A program made the translations under genes and the position numbers. 64,000 bases of DNA. Source: Pedobacter gandavensis. Lineage in GTDB: Bacteria; Bacteroidota; Bacteroidia; Sphingobacteriales; Sphingobacteriaceae. Below, one piece after another: positions 49,777 through 59,877 of the stretch. The stretch covers positions 298,393 through 362,392 of the forward strand of contig NZ_WNXC01000005.1 in assembly GCF_014172405.1 (NCBI RefSeq), in the 5' to 3' direction. Every line of letters starts with the position of its first letter. Positions within the stretch are counted from its first letter, which is position 1. The notes below the pieces were generated by a model. It had not been told where the DNA came from. It searched no databases and saw only the letters and a list, made by a program, of their open reading frames with translations.

Positions 49777-51333
49777 ATGTTTAAAAATACCATCTATGCG
49801 CTATTGTCCCTCATCACAATAACTCCATTTCTATCTCTCGCACAGAGCACATCAAAAATTGCTCCAAAAAGAGAGTTTCGCGGGGTCTGGGTGGCAACGG
49901 TAGCAAATATTGACTGGCCCTCTAAACCAGGCTTAAGTATGGATCAGCAGAAGCAGGAGTTGATCGGTCTTTTAGAAATGCACAAGGCAAATGGAATGAA
50001 TGCAATCATGTTACAGGTAAGGCCTGCAGCCGATGCTTTCTATGCCAAATCAAGGGAGCCATGGAGCCAATGGTTAACGGGAAAACAAGGGCTTTCTCCG
50101 GGGCTTGATTATGATCCTTTGGCCTTTGCGATTAAAGAAGCACATCAGCGTGGCATGGAACTTCATGCCTGGTTCAATCCATATCGCGCCACAACAAGTC
50201 CAAGTACGGTAGTGAGTGAGGGTCACATGACCAGAAAACGTCCTGAGTGGTTCTTTACTTACGGAGGTAAGAAGCAGTTTGATCCTGGAATTCCAGCAGT
50301 AAGAGAATATATTGTTCAGGTGATTCTGGATGTGGTGAAAGGATATGATGTGGATGGAATCCATTTCGACGATTATTTCTATCCTTATAAAATCGCCGGA
50401 CAAAAGATCAATGATGAGGCTACATTTAGTAAGTATCCGAATGGTTTTACCAATATCAACGATTGGAGAAGGAATAATGTAGATTTACTGATTGAACAAT
50501 TGGACGATAGCATCCATTACCATAAAAAGTACGTTAAATTCGGCGTTAGTCCTTTTGGAATCTGGAAAAACGACAATGAAGATGCCTTGGGTTCTGCTAC
50601 CCGCGGATTATCAAACTTCCATGAATTATTTGCAGATTCTAGAAAATGGATAAAAGAAGGATGGGTCGATTACATCAATCCGCAAATCTATTTCAGCTTT
50701 ACCCGTAAAGTGGCACCTTTTGCTACCCTGGTAGATTGGTGGAGCAACAATACTTATGGCCGACACCTTTATATCGGTCAGGGGGCATATCTGGTGAATC
50801 AAAAGATGGAAGCCGCATGGCGATTGCCTGAGCAAGTGCCAGACCAAATCAGGTATATCCGCGAAAATAACCGCGTTCAGGGGAGTGTATTTTTTAGCTC
50901 TAAATCATTTTCAACCGTTGCACGTGCCGTTGGAGATTCCTTGAAGAACGACCTGTACAGATATCCGGCACTGCCACCTCAAATGCCCTGGTTGGATGAT
51001 GTAGAGCCCAATGCACCACAGGAACTAAGCGCGGAAGTAAAACACGATGGGGTTCACCTGAAATGGGAGAAACCGACGATTGCAAGTGATGGAGAAACGG
51101 CTTCGGGATATGTGATTTATCGCTTTAATGAAGGCGTAAAAGTAGATGTTTTGGATGCTAGAAATATCCTTAAAATCAGCTTCGAAAATTACACTTCTTT
51201 TATTGACACCAATGTGGAGAAGGGAAAAAGGTATACTTACCTTGTTACTGCGCTAGATCGCCTTAAAAATGAAAGTGATCCAACTAGCCCTGTTGGCATT
51301 GAAACGCCTACCTTGGTTAAACTAGGGGAATAA
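49777..51333 (+). CDS. Secreted glycosyl-hydrolase-like 10 (DUF187) family protein
   Basis: A 518-residue exported protein. The signal peptide (MFKNTIYALLSLITITPFLS) decides the start at ATG 49777; an ATG 105 bp upstream would bury it. The GHL10/DUF187 barrel shows FRGVWVATVANIDWPS near residue 35, NAIMLQVRPAADAFY near 74, ELHAWFNPYRA near 129 and the likely active-site motif VDGIHFDDYFYPY near 192. A fibronectin type III-like domain fills residues about 425-510. Characterised relatives act on peptidoglycan-type glycans (for example denuded glycan strands). It stands alone and ends at a strong terminator. Confidence 0.85.
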   Translation: MFKNTIYALLSLITITPFLSLAQSTSKIAPKREFRGVWVATVANIDWPSKPGLSMDQQKQELIGLLEMHKANGMNAIMLQVRPAADAFYAKSREPWSQWLTGKQGLSPGLDYDPLAFAIKEAHQRGMELHAWFNPYRATTSPSTVVSEGHMTRKRPEWFFTYGGKKQFDPGIPAVREYIVQVILDVVKGYDVDGIHFDDYFYPYKIAGQKINDEATFSKYPNGFTNINDWRRNNVDLLIEQLDDSIHYHKKYVKFGVSPFGIWKNDNEDALGSATRGLSNFHELFADSRKWIKEGWVDYINPQIYFSFTRKVAPFATLVDWWSNNTYGRHLYIGQGAYLVNQKMEAAWRLPEQVPDQIRYIRENNRVQGSVFFSSKSFSTVARAVGDSLKNDLYRYPALPPQMPWLDDVEPNAPQELSAEVKHDGVHLKWEKPTIASDGETASGYVIYRFNEGVKVDVLDARNILKISFENYTSFIDTNVEKGKRYTYLVTALDRLKNESDPTSPVGIETPTLVKLGE

Positions 51334-51350
51334 GCGCATCGCAATACATA

Positions 51351-51389
51351 AAAAATGGCCTGATGTTTTAAGCATCAGGCCATTTTTTG
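51351..51389. terminator. Bidirectional terminator between DUF187 and M16 genes
   Basis: A 13-bp perfect stem, 51353-51365 against 51373-51385, with a 7-nt loop is flanked by an A run on the left and a T run on the right. It can therefore end transcripts from both convergent genes. Confidence 0.9.
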
Positions 51390-51424
51390 TTTTCAGGATT
51401 GCGGATAACTCCAGCAATACCCGT

Positions 51425-54289
51425 TTATTTTTGTGGAAGCAGGACGAAACGCAGGTAATTGTTTTCGTTCAGGTACTTGCTTGCTGCAGCTTTAGTACTT
51501 TCTACTGTTACTTTTTCCAGTAATTTTGGTTGCTGTAACACTAAATCAAGTGGCTCTCCATTTTTAATGACTCCAGCAAGGTAGCCTACCCAGAAACCAT
51601 TGTTTCTAAGGCTCAGTTCCATCTGACGTTGTTCTTCGGATTTAAATTTCGCCAGGTCATCTGCTGATGCCCCACTTTTCTTGATATTATTCACTTCATC
51701 TAAGGATGCCGCGATCAGCTTTTCCACATTTGCAGGTGCGCAGCTAAATGAAATGGTGAAATAATAGTGAGCGTTCGGATATTTGCTGGTGCTTAAGCTT
51801 ACATTCGGGCTGTATACGCCACTTTCTTTCTCTCTCAAGCGCTCTAGAATTTTGATCTTTAAGGCTTCGTTTAGGGCGTCTAACTGAACGTTGTTTTCTG
51901 AGGAGTAATCGTAATCTCCATGCAGATATAACTGAACAGCAGCTTTATCTTCCAATCCTTTATAGACCGTTTTGCTGATTTTTCCTACCGGAGGTCTTAC
52001 GCCATTGTCTGCAAAGTTTTGTGGTTTTCCTGCTGCCGGCAAGCTGGCCAGGTAAGTTTCGATTAGTGGTTTAATGGTATTCACATCAAAAGCGCCTACA
52101 ATCACAAATGTTTGGTCTCCAAGATCTGCAAAGCGTTCTTTATAGAACCCGAAAGCTTTATCCAGGGAGATTTTATCCAGGTCTTTTAAGTTGATTGGCA
52201 TTCCACGCTCATGATAAGAGGACAATACTGCCTGAACGGTATCTGCGAAAACACTGTTCGGATTCGCATTTTTATTGCCGAGTATCACTTTGTAATCGCT
52301 CATGTTTTTATTGAAAATATCTACGTCCTTTCTCGGTTTAGTGGCATAAGCATAAACCAATTGGAACGCAGTTTCCAAGTCTTTCGGCGAAGCGTTGCCC
52401 GTAAAACCCTGGTAAAGTTCGCTCACATAAGCGTCGGCACTTCCGGTATTTCCAGCAAGCAATTTATTCAGATTAGAAGGGTTAAATTCTCCAACACCAC
52501 TTTCAGGAATCAGGCTCACCATCTCGGCAGAGCGGAAATCTCCATTACTGGCCAGGGAAGTTCCACCTTTACCGAAAGAACTGAAAACAATTTGATCATT
52601 TTTAAAATCTGTAGGCTTCAGTAACACTTTGATGCCATTGCTTAAGGTCAATTCGGTGACGCCTATGGCATCAATTTTCTTTTCAGCAACAACTTTTCCG
52701 GCTGTAGGTTTTTTGTCCAGTAGCGGCTTGTTGATCGAGTTGTCTACGTAAGGAGTTACTCCATTTCCTGCATTTTTCAAAGTAGCCAATAATTGTGCTT
52801 CCGTAGGCAATGTCGCCTTGTCTTTTTCAGGTGCCTGAACCAGTATGATCTGGTTGTCTTTCGTAATTAAGGTTTTCGCCAAGGCATTGATTTCGGCAAG
52901 GCTAACCTCTTCCAATGTCTTTTTAGTCAGTTCGTAACCGAATTCTGTGGAGGCAATGCTGCTGCCTTCCAGAAAATTATTCAGGTATTTCTGAACAAAA
53001 CTGGCAGAAGGGGTTTTGTCTTTTTCTTTCAGGCGTTTTTCATTAGCGGCACTGATATTTTTTTTCGCAATCTCCAGTTCTGAGGGTAGAAATCCGAATT
53101 TACTCAGGCGTTCATTTTCTGCTAAACCTGCGGTGAGGGCTTTTTCTAAGGTGGCACCTGAGTTGGCAACCACTACGGTTTGAAAAGCATTAATGTTCGG
53201 TACCAAGCCCCCCTGGAAAGGTCCAAAGTTAGATTGTGCGAATAAAAATGGGGCATTCCCTTTTTGAAGGATTTCTTGCAAACGTGCCGCGATCATGCTG
53301 TTGATCATGGAGTACATCAGACTTTTTTTAAAGTCTGCCGTAGTTTTGACCACACCACCACGTTGTTTGTACATGATTTGAGCAATATTGTAAGGTTGCT
53401 CAGGATCTGTAATGATTTTTACTAAAGGCTCCTTGTTATCTGGAAGATCATAGGTTAAACGTGGTCTTGGATTGGCTGGGTTCTTCAGGTCTGAGAAGTT
53501 CTGTTTGATCAGCTGCTCCACTTCATTCACCTCAAAATCACCTACAGCGATCACGGCCTGTAGTTCCGGACGGTACCAATCTTTATAGAAATTGCGGATT
53601 TTATCGTGTGTAAAAGTTTGTAGCAAATCCACTTTACCAATTGGCAGGCGGTTTTCATAGCGAGAGCCTTTCAGGATCAAAGGCAACATTTGCTTTTGCA
53701 TTCTTTCCTGTGCATTTTTTCCACGCTGACGATCTTCTTCTATGATGACCCCACGTTCTTTGTCGATTTCCTCTCCCTCCATACTGATTTTTCCTGCCCA
53801 GTTCGCCAGGATTTTAAAGCCTGATTTGAATACAGCAGCACTATCTGTAGGGATTGGCAATTGATAAACCGTTTGGTTAAAGCCGGTATAGGCATTTAAG
53901 TCAGCACCGAAACGAACACCTGCTTTTTGCAGGTAATTGATCATCTCATTTTTGGGGAAATCTTTGGAGCCATTAAAGGCCATGTGTTCTGTAAAATGTG
54001 CCAGTCCTTGCTGATCATCATTTTCCATCAAAGAACCAATCCGGGTTGCCAGATACAATTCTGCCCTGTTTTTGGGTTCTGTATTCTTTCTTATATAATA
54101 GGTCAGTCCGTTGGGAAGCTTACCAATTTTTACGTTTGGGTCATTGGGAATAGCCTGTCCTGTTGATTTCTTTGCGGGACTGGAGCTATTGGTTTTTGCG
54201 GCGGTTGTCTTTTTCTGGGCATAGCCGGGGCTATAGATCACCAGTTGTGCGACAAGTCCTATCGCAAGGATATAAATGTTCTTCTTCAT
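51425..54289 (-). CDS. M16-family zinc peptidase (two-domain, exported)
   Basis: A 954-residue exported protease of the pitrilysin/PqqL type. A signal peptide (AIGLVAQLVIYSPGYAQ) is followed by a Ser/Thr/Lys-rich linker. The N-terminal M16 half has the inverted zinc motif HFTEHMAFNG (HxxEH, near residues 93-102), with the third ligand Glu about 75 residues later in the GEEIDKERGVIIEE segment. The C-terminal half repeats the fold without the zinc motif (FGKGGTSLASNGD, then GVGEFNPSNLNK). Such proteins degrade peptides in the periplasm of Bacteroidota. It is monocistronic. Confidence 0.9.
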   Translation of the reverse strand: MKKNIYILAIGLVAQLVIYSPGYAQKKTTAAKTNSSSPAKKSTGQAIPNDPNVKIGKLPNGLTYYIRKNTEPKNRAELYLATRIGSLMENDDQQGLAHFTEHMAFNGSKDFPKNEMINYLQKAGVRFGADLNAYTGFNQTVYQLPIPTDSAAVFKSGFKILANWAGKISMEGEEIDKERGVIIEEDRQRGKNAQERMQKQMLPLILKGSRYENRLPIGKVDLLQTFTHDKIRNFYKDWYRPELQAVIAVGDFEVNEVEQLIKQNFSDLKNPANPRPRLTYDLPDNKEPLVKIITDPEQPYNIAQIMYKQRGGVVKTTADFKKSLMYSMINSMIAARLQEILQKGNAPFLFAQSNFGPFQGGLVPNINAFQTVVVANSGATLEKALTAGLAENERLSKFGFLPSELEIAKKNISAANEKRLKEKDKTPSASFVQKYLNNFLEGSSIASTEFGYELTKKTLEEVSLAEINALAKTLITKDNQIILVQAPEKDKATLPTEAQLLATLKNAGNGVTPYVDNSINKPLLDKKPTAGKVVAEKKIDAIGVTELTLSNGIKVLLKPTDFKNDQIVFSSFGKGGTSLASNGDFRSAEMVSLIPESGVGEFNPSNLNKLLAGNTGSADAYVSELYQGFTGNASPKDLETAFQLVYAYATKPRKDVDIFNKNMSDYKVILGNKNANPNSVFADTVQAVLSSYHERGMPINLKDLDKISLDKAFGFYKERFADLGDQTFVIVGAFDVNTIKPLIETYLASLPAAGKPQNFADNGVRPPVGKISKTVYKGLEDKAAVQLYLHGDYDYSSENNVQLDALNEALKIKILERLREKESGVYSPNVSLSTSKYPNAHYYFTISFSCAPANVEKLIAASLDEVNNIKKSGASADDLAKFKSEEQRQMELSLRNNGFWVGYLAGVIKNGEPLDLVLQQPKLLEKVTVESTKAAASKYLNENNYLRFVLLPQK

Positions 54290-54430
54290 GTAGTTTGTTG
54301 ATAAGTTAGACTAAATTATAGTTTTATAATGGTTTTTTGTTAAACTTCAGGAAAGAATTTTAATAGGAATTAACACCAGCTAAGTAGGTTAGGTGATCGG
54401 GATAGCGGCATCCAGGCAGGGAGAATTTAG

Positions 54431-54467
54431 CAAAAAAAAAACCGCTAAGCCATAAAGCTTAGCGGTT
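54431..54467 (-). terminator. Terminator of the NagB-LmbE gene
   Basis: An 11-bp perfect stem, 54440-54450 against 54457-54467, with a 6-nt loop is followed, on the minus strand, by a run of about ten T. It is 24 bp beyond the stop codon of the NagB-LmbE gene. Confidence 0.88.
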
Positions 54468-54490
54468 CTGTAAGTATTGGGATAAACAGA

Positions 54491-56410
54491 CTAGAAATGG
54501 TAACGAACAAATGCTTCCATTGCTTCGTATTCTGCTAATCCAAGCTTGTCATAAGCCTCTGCAGTTTCTCTATTTCTATCTTCAGCTCTCACCCAGAATT
54601 CTCTGGCGTCATCACCAGGGAATACTGCGCGGTCTTTTTGTGATTGGTGTTTGAAAATAGCGAATTTCTTTTTCTCTACTTCTTGTGGGCTTAATGGTAC
54701 AGCCATTTCGATTTCAAAAGTATCAAACTCTAACCATGCACCACGGTATAACCATAACCAGCAGTCTTTAACCCAGCTTTCAGTTTTGGCCAGTCTTTGT
54801 AATGCTGATAAAATGATATTGAAACATACGATGTGTGTACCATGTGGATCTTCAAAATCTCCTGCAGCAAATACTTGCTCTGGTTTTACTTTTTGTAAAA
54901 GCTCCATCGTTAGTTCGATGTCTCTTTCTGTTACCGGGTTCTTCTTAGTTTTTCCACTTTCGTAGAAAGGAAGCGCCATGAAATGAATATGATCATCATC
55001 TAAACCGCAGAATCTTGCGCCAGCAATTGCTTCTCCTTTTCTGATCAATCCTTTAACAGATTGCAATTCTGGAGTATCTACCTGGTTGGGTTGTTTGGTC
55101 TCAATAAAGCTGCGGATATTTTGGTAAATATCTTTCATTCCTTGCTGAGGCATTCCCATTTTTTCTGAGAAATCGATGTTGAATTCTACGAAACGAAGGG
55201 CATCATCATCCCAAACGGCAGTGTTACCTGAAGTTTGGTAAGCCACATGTACATCATGTTTCTGATCTACCAGACGAATGAAGGTACCTCCCATAGAGAT
55301 CACATCATCATCAGGATGTGGTGAGAAAATAATTACACGTTTGTTAGCTGGCTCCGCACGTTCTGGTCTTTGAGAATCATCCGCGTTTGGTTTACCACCT
55401 GGCCATCCAGTGATGGTGTGTTGTAATTTATTGAAAATATGAATGTTGATGTTATAAACCGGACCTTGTTCCACTGCAAGCTGAGCCATACCGTGGTTGT
55501 TATAGTCGTCTTCAGTCAGTTTTAAAATTGGCTTACTTAAAGTATTTGCCAACCAGATTACTGCTTTTCTGGTCAGAACTTCGTCCCAGATGCAATCTTT
55601 TACCAACCAAGGTGTATCAAAACGTGTCAATAAAGAAGCTGCATCTTTATCGAGAATAAATTCTACATGATCAGATAATTGCAGGTAAGTAGCAGGAACT
55701 TCACTTGAAATTTCACCTTCTACTGCTTTTTTAATGATGGAAGCTTTCTTTTGATTCCAGGCCATAAGAATGATCTCACGGGCTTTGAAAATGGTACCGA
55801 TACCCATGGTGATTGCTTTTGTAGGCACAAAAGTTTTACCACCAAAGTCGCGCGCAGCATCTCTTCTGGTTAAGTCGTCAAGTGTAACTAAACGGGTTCC
55901 TGAGTTTGGCGCAGAACCAGGCTCATTGAAACCAATGTGACCAGTACGACCGATACCCAGAATCTGGATGTCTAAACCACCAACTTCAGTGATTTTTTTC
56001 TCGTAAGCTAAACAGAAAGCAGGAATGTCTTCTAGTTTTAAGGTCCCATCAGGAATGTTTACGTTTTCTTTTTCAATGTCAATATGATCAAATAAATGAT
56101 CATTCATGAAGGATACATAGCTCTGTGCAGCATCAGGCTGCATAGGGTAGTATTCATCAAGGTTGAATGTGATTACATTTTTAAAGCTCAAACCTTCTTC
56201 CTTATGCATTCTAACTAATTCCGCGTACACCCCAATTGGTGTAGCTCCGGTAGCTAGGCCTAAGACAGCCTTGGAATTGTTCTTTTGTTTTTCTTTAATA
56301 AGGTCCCCGATGCGGTGAGCAACACTTAAAGATGCTGCTGTAGGATTTTCAAAGACAGAAACGGGCAGTTTTTCAAAACGCGTTTCTTCCAGAAGATTTA
56401 ATCTTGCCAT
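54491..56410 (-). CDS. Fusion of NagB-like isomerase/deaminase and LmbE (PIG-L) deacetylase domains
   Basis: A 639-residue two-domain protein. Residues about 15-270 resemble glucosamine-6-phosphate deaminase NagB: GLATGATPIGVYAEL near 50, VITFNLDEYYPM near 83 (general-base Asp) and GIGRTGHIGFNEPGS near 153. In E. coli NagB the last motif reads GNDGHIAFNEP; here the Asp is Thr, while His and Glu remain. Residues about 365-620 form an LmbE/PIG-L domain with the zinc motif FSPHPDDDVISMGG near 372 and EDPHGTHIVCFN near 515. The two domains may act in sequence on an acetylated amino sugar. This fusion is known in Bacteroidota. It has its own promoter and terminator. Confidence 0.88.
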   Translation of the reverse strand: MARLNLLEETRFEKLPVSVFENPTAASLSVAHRIGDLIKEKQKNNSKAVLGLATGATPIGVYAELVRMHKEEGLSFKNVITFNLDEYYPMQPDAAQSYVSFMNDHLFDHIDIEKENVNIPDGTLKLEDIPAFCLAYEKKITEVGGLDIQILGIGRTGHIGFNEPGSAPNSGTRLVTLDDLTRRDAARDFGGKTFVPTKAITMGIGTIFKAREIILMAWNQKKASIIKKAVEGEISSEVPATYLQLSDHVEFILDKDAASLLTRFDTPWLVKDCIWDEVLTRKAVIWLANTLSKPILKLTEDDYNNHGMAQLAVEQGPVYNINIHIFNKLQHTITGWPGGKPNADDSQRPERAEPANKRVIIFSPHPDDDVISMGGTFIRLVDQKHDVHVAYQTSGNTAVWDDDALRFVEFNIDFSEKMGMPQQGMKDIYQNIRSFIETKQPNQVDTPELQSVKGLIRKGEAIAGARFCGLDDDHIHFMALPFYESGKTKKNPVTERDIELTMELLQKVKPEQVFAAGDFEDPHGTHIVCFNIILSALQRLAKTESWVKDCWLWLYRGAWLEFDTFEIEMAVPLSPQEVEKKKFAIFKHQSQKDRAVFPGDDAREFWVRAEDRNRETAEAYDKLGLAEYEAMEAFVRYHF

Positions 56411-56440
56411 TTAATTGTTCTTAAATTTTGTACGGAGCAG

Positions 56441-56472
56441 TAAATATAGGGACTCTGTGGACTTAATCCAAA
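56441..56472 (-). promoter_or_regulatory. Promoter of the NagB-LmbE gene
   Basis: On the minus strand TTTG (56472-56469), a 20-nt spacer and TATATTTA (56448-56441) match the Bacteroidota consensus at 11 of 12 positions. Confidence 0.6.
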
Positions 56473-56627
56473 TTTTTAACTCCGTCCTTGTTTTTGTTTG
56501 AAATTGGTAATCTTATTGGGTGTTTATTGTGAAATTGTTAGTTTTTTTAAGGATTCCGGCGGATTTTTTATGAAATCCCTTGGGGGAATTGATTTTAGCT
56601 TATTTTAGTGTCCAAGAAAAAGGCATC

Positions 56628-57827
56628 ATGAATTCAAACTGGAAACAACTCTTCGAAATACTGCAAAAACAGGAACGTCTGATTATAGGATTGATGTCCG
56701 GCACTTCATTAGATGGTCTGGATATTGCACTTTGTTCGGTAAAGGGCAGTGGGCCAGCCACAAAGCTAAAGGTGTTGGAATTTACGACGGTTCCTTATGC
56801 TGAGGAGTTTAAGCGTGAAGTAAAATCTGTTTTTTCCAGAAGAGATGCTGATCTTCAGATGGTGTGTTTGATGAATGAAAAGATTGGCCTGCAGCATGCC
56901 GCCTTGATTTTGGAAACCTTGAAGGGCTGGGGAAGAAGTCCTTCGGAAATTGATGTGATCGCAAGTCACGGGCAAACAATTTTTCATGCACCGGCGTCAT
57001 TGCACGATCTGAAGGATTATCCCAACGGCACCCTTCAAATTGGAGATGGCGACCATATCGCGGTAAAAACAGGGATCATCACGATTGCTGATTTTCGGCA
57101 GAAGCACCTGGCGGCAGGAGGAGAGGGTGCCCCATTGGCAGTTTACGGAGATTATCTGCTCTTTTCAAAAGCTGGAGAAGACCGCATCATGCTCAATATC
57201 GGTGGGATTGCGAATTTCACCTATTTGCCCGCAGATCAGGATGCCTCCAAAGTTTTTTCTACAGATGTTGGTCCTGGGAATACCATGATGGATCAATACA
57301 TTCAGCAGCAGTACCCAGGATTGTATTACGATGAAAATGGAGCGATAGCAAGTAAAGGACAGGTGAATGGGGACTTATTAACAGCTTTGTTAACAAATGA
57401 ATTCCTGGATGCAGATTTTCCGAAAACAACCGGACCTGAGCTTTTCAATCTCCACTATTTATCTGCGGCACAACAACGTTCAGATACCTTAAATCTGCGA
57501 AAAGAAGATGTGCTGGCGACGCTATGCGCTTGTTCGGCAAAGGTCATCCTAACTGCGATACTGAAATGTTTTGGCACTGGGGCAACACCTTATATATATA
57601 TGAGTGGTGGAGGAATGCACAATCCACTGTTGGTGGAGCTGTTGAAATCAGGCCTGCCCAATGCACAATTCAGGACTACCGATGACTTGGAGATCAATCC
57701 GGATGCGAAGGAGGCAGTGCTTTTTGCCGTTCTTGCTAATGAGACTTTAGTAGGGGAAAAAACCAATTTCGGAGATCGGGAGGGTGTGCCTTCCATTCGT
57801 ATGGGAAAAATCTGTTTGCCAGATTAA
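56628..57827 (+). CDS. anmK: Anhydro-N-acetylmuramic acid kinase
   Basis: Phosphorylates and opens 1,6-anhydro-MurNAc during peptidoglycan recycling. From ATG 56628 the protein has 399 residues; a TTG 48 bp upstream adds a tail unlike the family. Motifs are IGLMSGTSLDGLDIALC near residue 20 (ATP-binding loop), DVIASHGQTIFHAP near 108 (catalytic region), LQIGDGDHIAVKTGI, GGEGAPLAVYGDYLLF near 164, MLNIGGIANFTYLP near 188 and DVGPGNTMMDQYIQ near 212. It is divergent from the NagB-LmbE gene, and both handle amino sugars. Confidence 0.95.
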   Translation: MNSNWKQLFEILQKQERLIIGLMSGTSLDGLDIALCSVKGSGPATKLKVLEFTTVPYAEEFKREVKSVFSRRDADLQMVCLMNEKIGLQHAALILETLKGWGRSPSEIDVIASHGQTIFHAPASLHDLKDYPNGTLQIGDGDHIAVKTGIITIADFRQKHLAAGGEGAPLAVYGDYLLFSKAGEDRIMLNIGGIANFTYLPADQDASKVFSTDVGPGNTMMDQYIQQQYPGLYYDENGAIASKGQVNGDLLTALLTNEFLDADFPKTTGPELFNLHYLSAAQQRSDTLNLRKEDVLATLCACSAKVILTAILKCFGTGATPYIYMSGGGMHNPLLVELLKSGLPNAQFRTTDDLEINPDAKEAVLFAVLANETLVGEKTNFGDREGVPSIRMGKICLPD

Positions 57828-57897
57828 AGGGAGAATACGGAATCTAGCTGCTCCTCTCATAAATTTTCCTATTTTTGCAGCCAAACTATAATATATT

Positions 57898-58113
57898 ATG
57901 GCAAGTTTTACACTTACTCCTGAGACCTGGACAAAGGTTAAAATTAAGTTTCTTAGAAAATACCGTGACTTAGCGAAAGAGAACCTCACTTTTGTGCCTG
58001 GACAAGAAGATCAGTTGGTAGAGCAATTGATGGCTTTAGTGAAAAGAGACCGGACCTATGTGGAATTTACCATTAAGAAAGCATTGGCTGATCCTACAGG
58101 TAACAGGCTATAA
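57898..58113 (+). CDS. Small CsbD-like protein
   Basis: A 71-residue basic-acidic helical protein (LTPETWTKVKIKFLRKYRDL, ENLTFVPGQEDQLVEQLMALV). The pattern of an early Trp-Lys-x-Lys helix, then LTF/Y-V-x-G-QED/KED-x-LV, resembles the CsbD-like stress proteins of Bacteroidota, though remotely. It is preceded by an exact -7 element TATTTTTG at 57870-57877, 20 nt before the ATG. No catalytic residues are apparent. It could also be a lineage-specific protein of unknown function. Confidence 0.65.
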   Translation: MASFTLTPETWTKVKIKFLRKYRDLAKENLTFVPGQEDQLVEQLMALVKRDRTYVEFTIKKALADPTGNRL

Positions 58114-58167
58114 TTCCCAATAGCCTATTGAGTTCCAAGCCTTTTTTGTAAATTTACCTTTCAACAG

Positions 58168-59877
58168 ATGGGTAAAATGAAAAAAATCAGACTTGTAGCC
58201 GCCTTTTCACTGATCGCTTTTGCTTCTTTAAGCTGGTCTTTTAAGGAAGATCTTTTTCAGGTTTCCAAAAACCTGGATATTTTCGCGTCTTTATATAAAG
58301 AGATTAACATCAATTATGTAGACGAAACGAATCCATCCGACCTCATGCGCAGCAGTATTGATGCCATGCTCGATGGATTAGATCCCTATACAGAATACAT
58401 TCCGGAGTCTGAAGTTGAAGACTATAAACTAAAATATGTAAGTACCCAATACGGGGGCATCGGGGCAAGTACGCTTTTTATTGAAGGAAAGCTATTTGTA
58501 AATGAGGTTTCAGAAGGGTATCCTGCGGATAAACAAGACTTGAAACCTGGCGATCAGATTGTGAAGATCAACGATGTAGCGGTAAAAGGAAAAGAACGTG
58601 CACAGGTTAGTCAGTTGTTGCGAGGTCCCAGAGGTTCAGCGTTGACCTTGTTGATCATCAGAAACGGGGCACTCATCACCAAAAACCTCAATCGCGATGA
58701 GATCAAGCAACCGAATGTACTTTATTCAGGTATGACGGATGATCATTTTGCCTATATCCGTTTGGATAAATTTCTGGAAAATGCCGCACAAGAAGTCAAA
58801 GACGCTGCCATCAACCTCAACAAACAACAGCCTAAAGGAATGATCCTGGACTTGCGCTATAATGGTGGTGGAATCTTACAGGAGGCCGTTAAAATTGTGA
58901 ATATCTTTGTGAATAAAGACATTTTAGTGGTGACCCAAAAAGGTAGAAACCCGCAGAAAACCATTACTTATAAGACCTTAGCAGATCCGTTACTCCCACA
59001 AATCCCATTGGTGATTTTAGTGGGTGGCAATTCAGCCTCAGCTTCAGAAATCGTGGCAGGCGCACTACAGGATTTAGATCGGGCCATCATTGTTGGACAA
59101 CGTAGTTACGGAAAAGGTCTGGTTCAGCAAACCTTTCCCCTGCCTTATAACAGCTTGGTAAAAGTAACTGTAGCTAAATATTTCACACCTTCTGGCAGAT
59201 GTATCCAAGCGATGGACTACGCACATAAAGATGTCAACGGAAAAACGCCTAAAGTAGCGGACTCATTGATGAATAAATTCAGTACCCGTATCGGCAGAAG
59301 TGTTTATGATGGCAATGGTATTTATCCGGATATCCTGGTGGAAACGGCAAAATTAAGCCCAATCACCATATCTTTGCTCAATAAAAGCTTGTTTTTCGAT
59401 TATGCAAATGCGTATAAAAAGGACCATAAAACCATTGCTCCTGCGGAAGGTTTTCAATTGACAGATCAGGATTATACGGCTTTCTTAAGTTCCCTTGACG
59501 GAAAGGATTATGCCTATGTCTCTAAAACGGAGCGTCTATTGGCTGATTTACGTACGGAGGCTGAAAAAGAGAACAAACTGCCGGCAGTAAAGGCTGATCT
59601 TGAAGACCTTAAAACGAAAATGTTGGGGGCTAAGAAAACGGACCTGACCACCTTTAAACCAGAGATCAAAAGAGTATTGGAAACCCAGATCGTAAGCAGG
59701 TATTATTATGAAAAAGGAAAGGTGATTCAAGCTTTTCAATATGATAAAGAGCTGACAGCAGCGAAAGCAGTGTTGGGCAATGCGTCAAAGATGTTGGCTA
59801 TATTGAAAGGGGAGGGCGAATATAAAACTATAGGCAGCCCAATCAAGACAATTGCGGCTGCTCCTATAGAAAATTAG
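58168..59877 (+). CDS. S41-family C-terminal processing peptidase
   Basis: A 569-residue exported or membrane-anchored serine protease of the Ctp/tail-specific type. An N-terminal hydrophobic segment (VAAFSLIAFASLSWSF) is followed by a dimerisation region, a PDZ domain (about 88-170: GIGASTLFIEGKLFVNEVSEGYPADK, DLKPGDQIVKINDVAVKGK) and the S41 domain. The catalytic serine is in GGNSASASEIVAGALQD near residue 291 and the lysine in QRSYGKGLVQQTFPL near 315. A C-terminal helical extension of about 170 residues follows. Its stop codon abuts that of the convergent ferredoxin gene with no spacing. Confidence 0.92.
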   Translation: MGKMKKIRLVAAFSLIAFASLSWSFKEDLFQVSKNLDIFASLYKEININYVDETNPSDLMRSSIDAMLDGLDPYTEYIPESEVEDYKLKYVSTQYGGIGASTLFIEGKLFVNEVSEGYPADKQDLKPGDQIVKINDVAVKGKERAQVSQLLRGPRGSALTLLIIRNGALITKNLNRDEIKQPNVLYSGMTDDHFAYIRLDKFLENAAQEVKDAAINLNKQQPKGMILDLRYNGGGILQEAVKIVNIFVNKDILVVTQKGRNPQKTITYKTLADPLLPQIPLVILVGGNSASASEIVAGALQDLDRAIIVGQRSYGKGLVQQTFPLPYNSLVKVTVAKYFTPSGRCIQAMDYAHKDVNGKTPKVADSLMNKFSTRIGRSVYDGNGIYPDILVETAKLSPITISLLNKSLFFDYANAYKKDHKTIAPAEGFQLTDQDYTAFLSSLDGKDYAYVSKTERLLADLRTEAEKENKLPAVKADLEDLKTKMLGAKKTDLTTFKPEIKRVLETQIVSRYYYEKGKVIQAFQYDKELTAAKAVLGNASKMLAILKGEGEYKTIGSPIKTIAAAPIEN

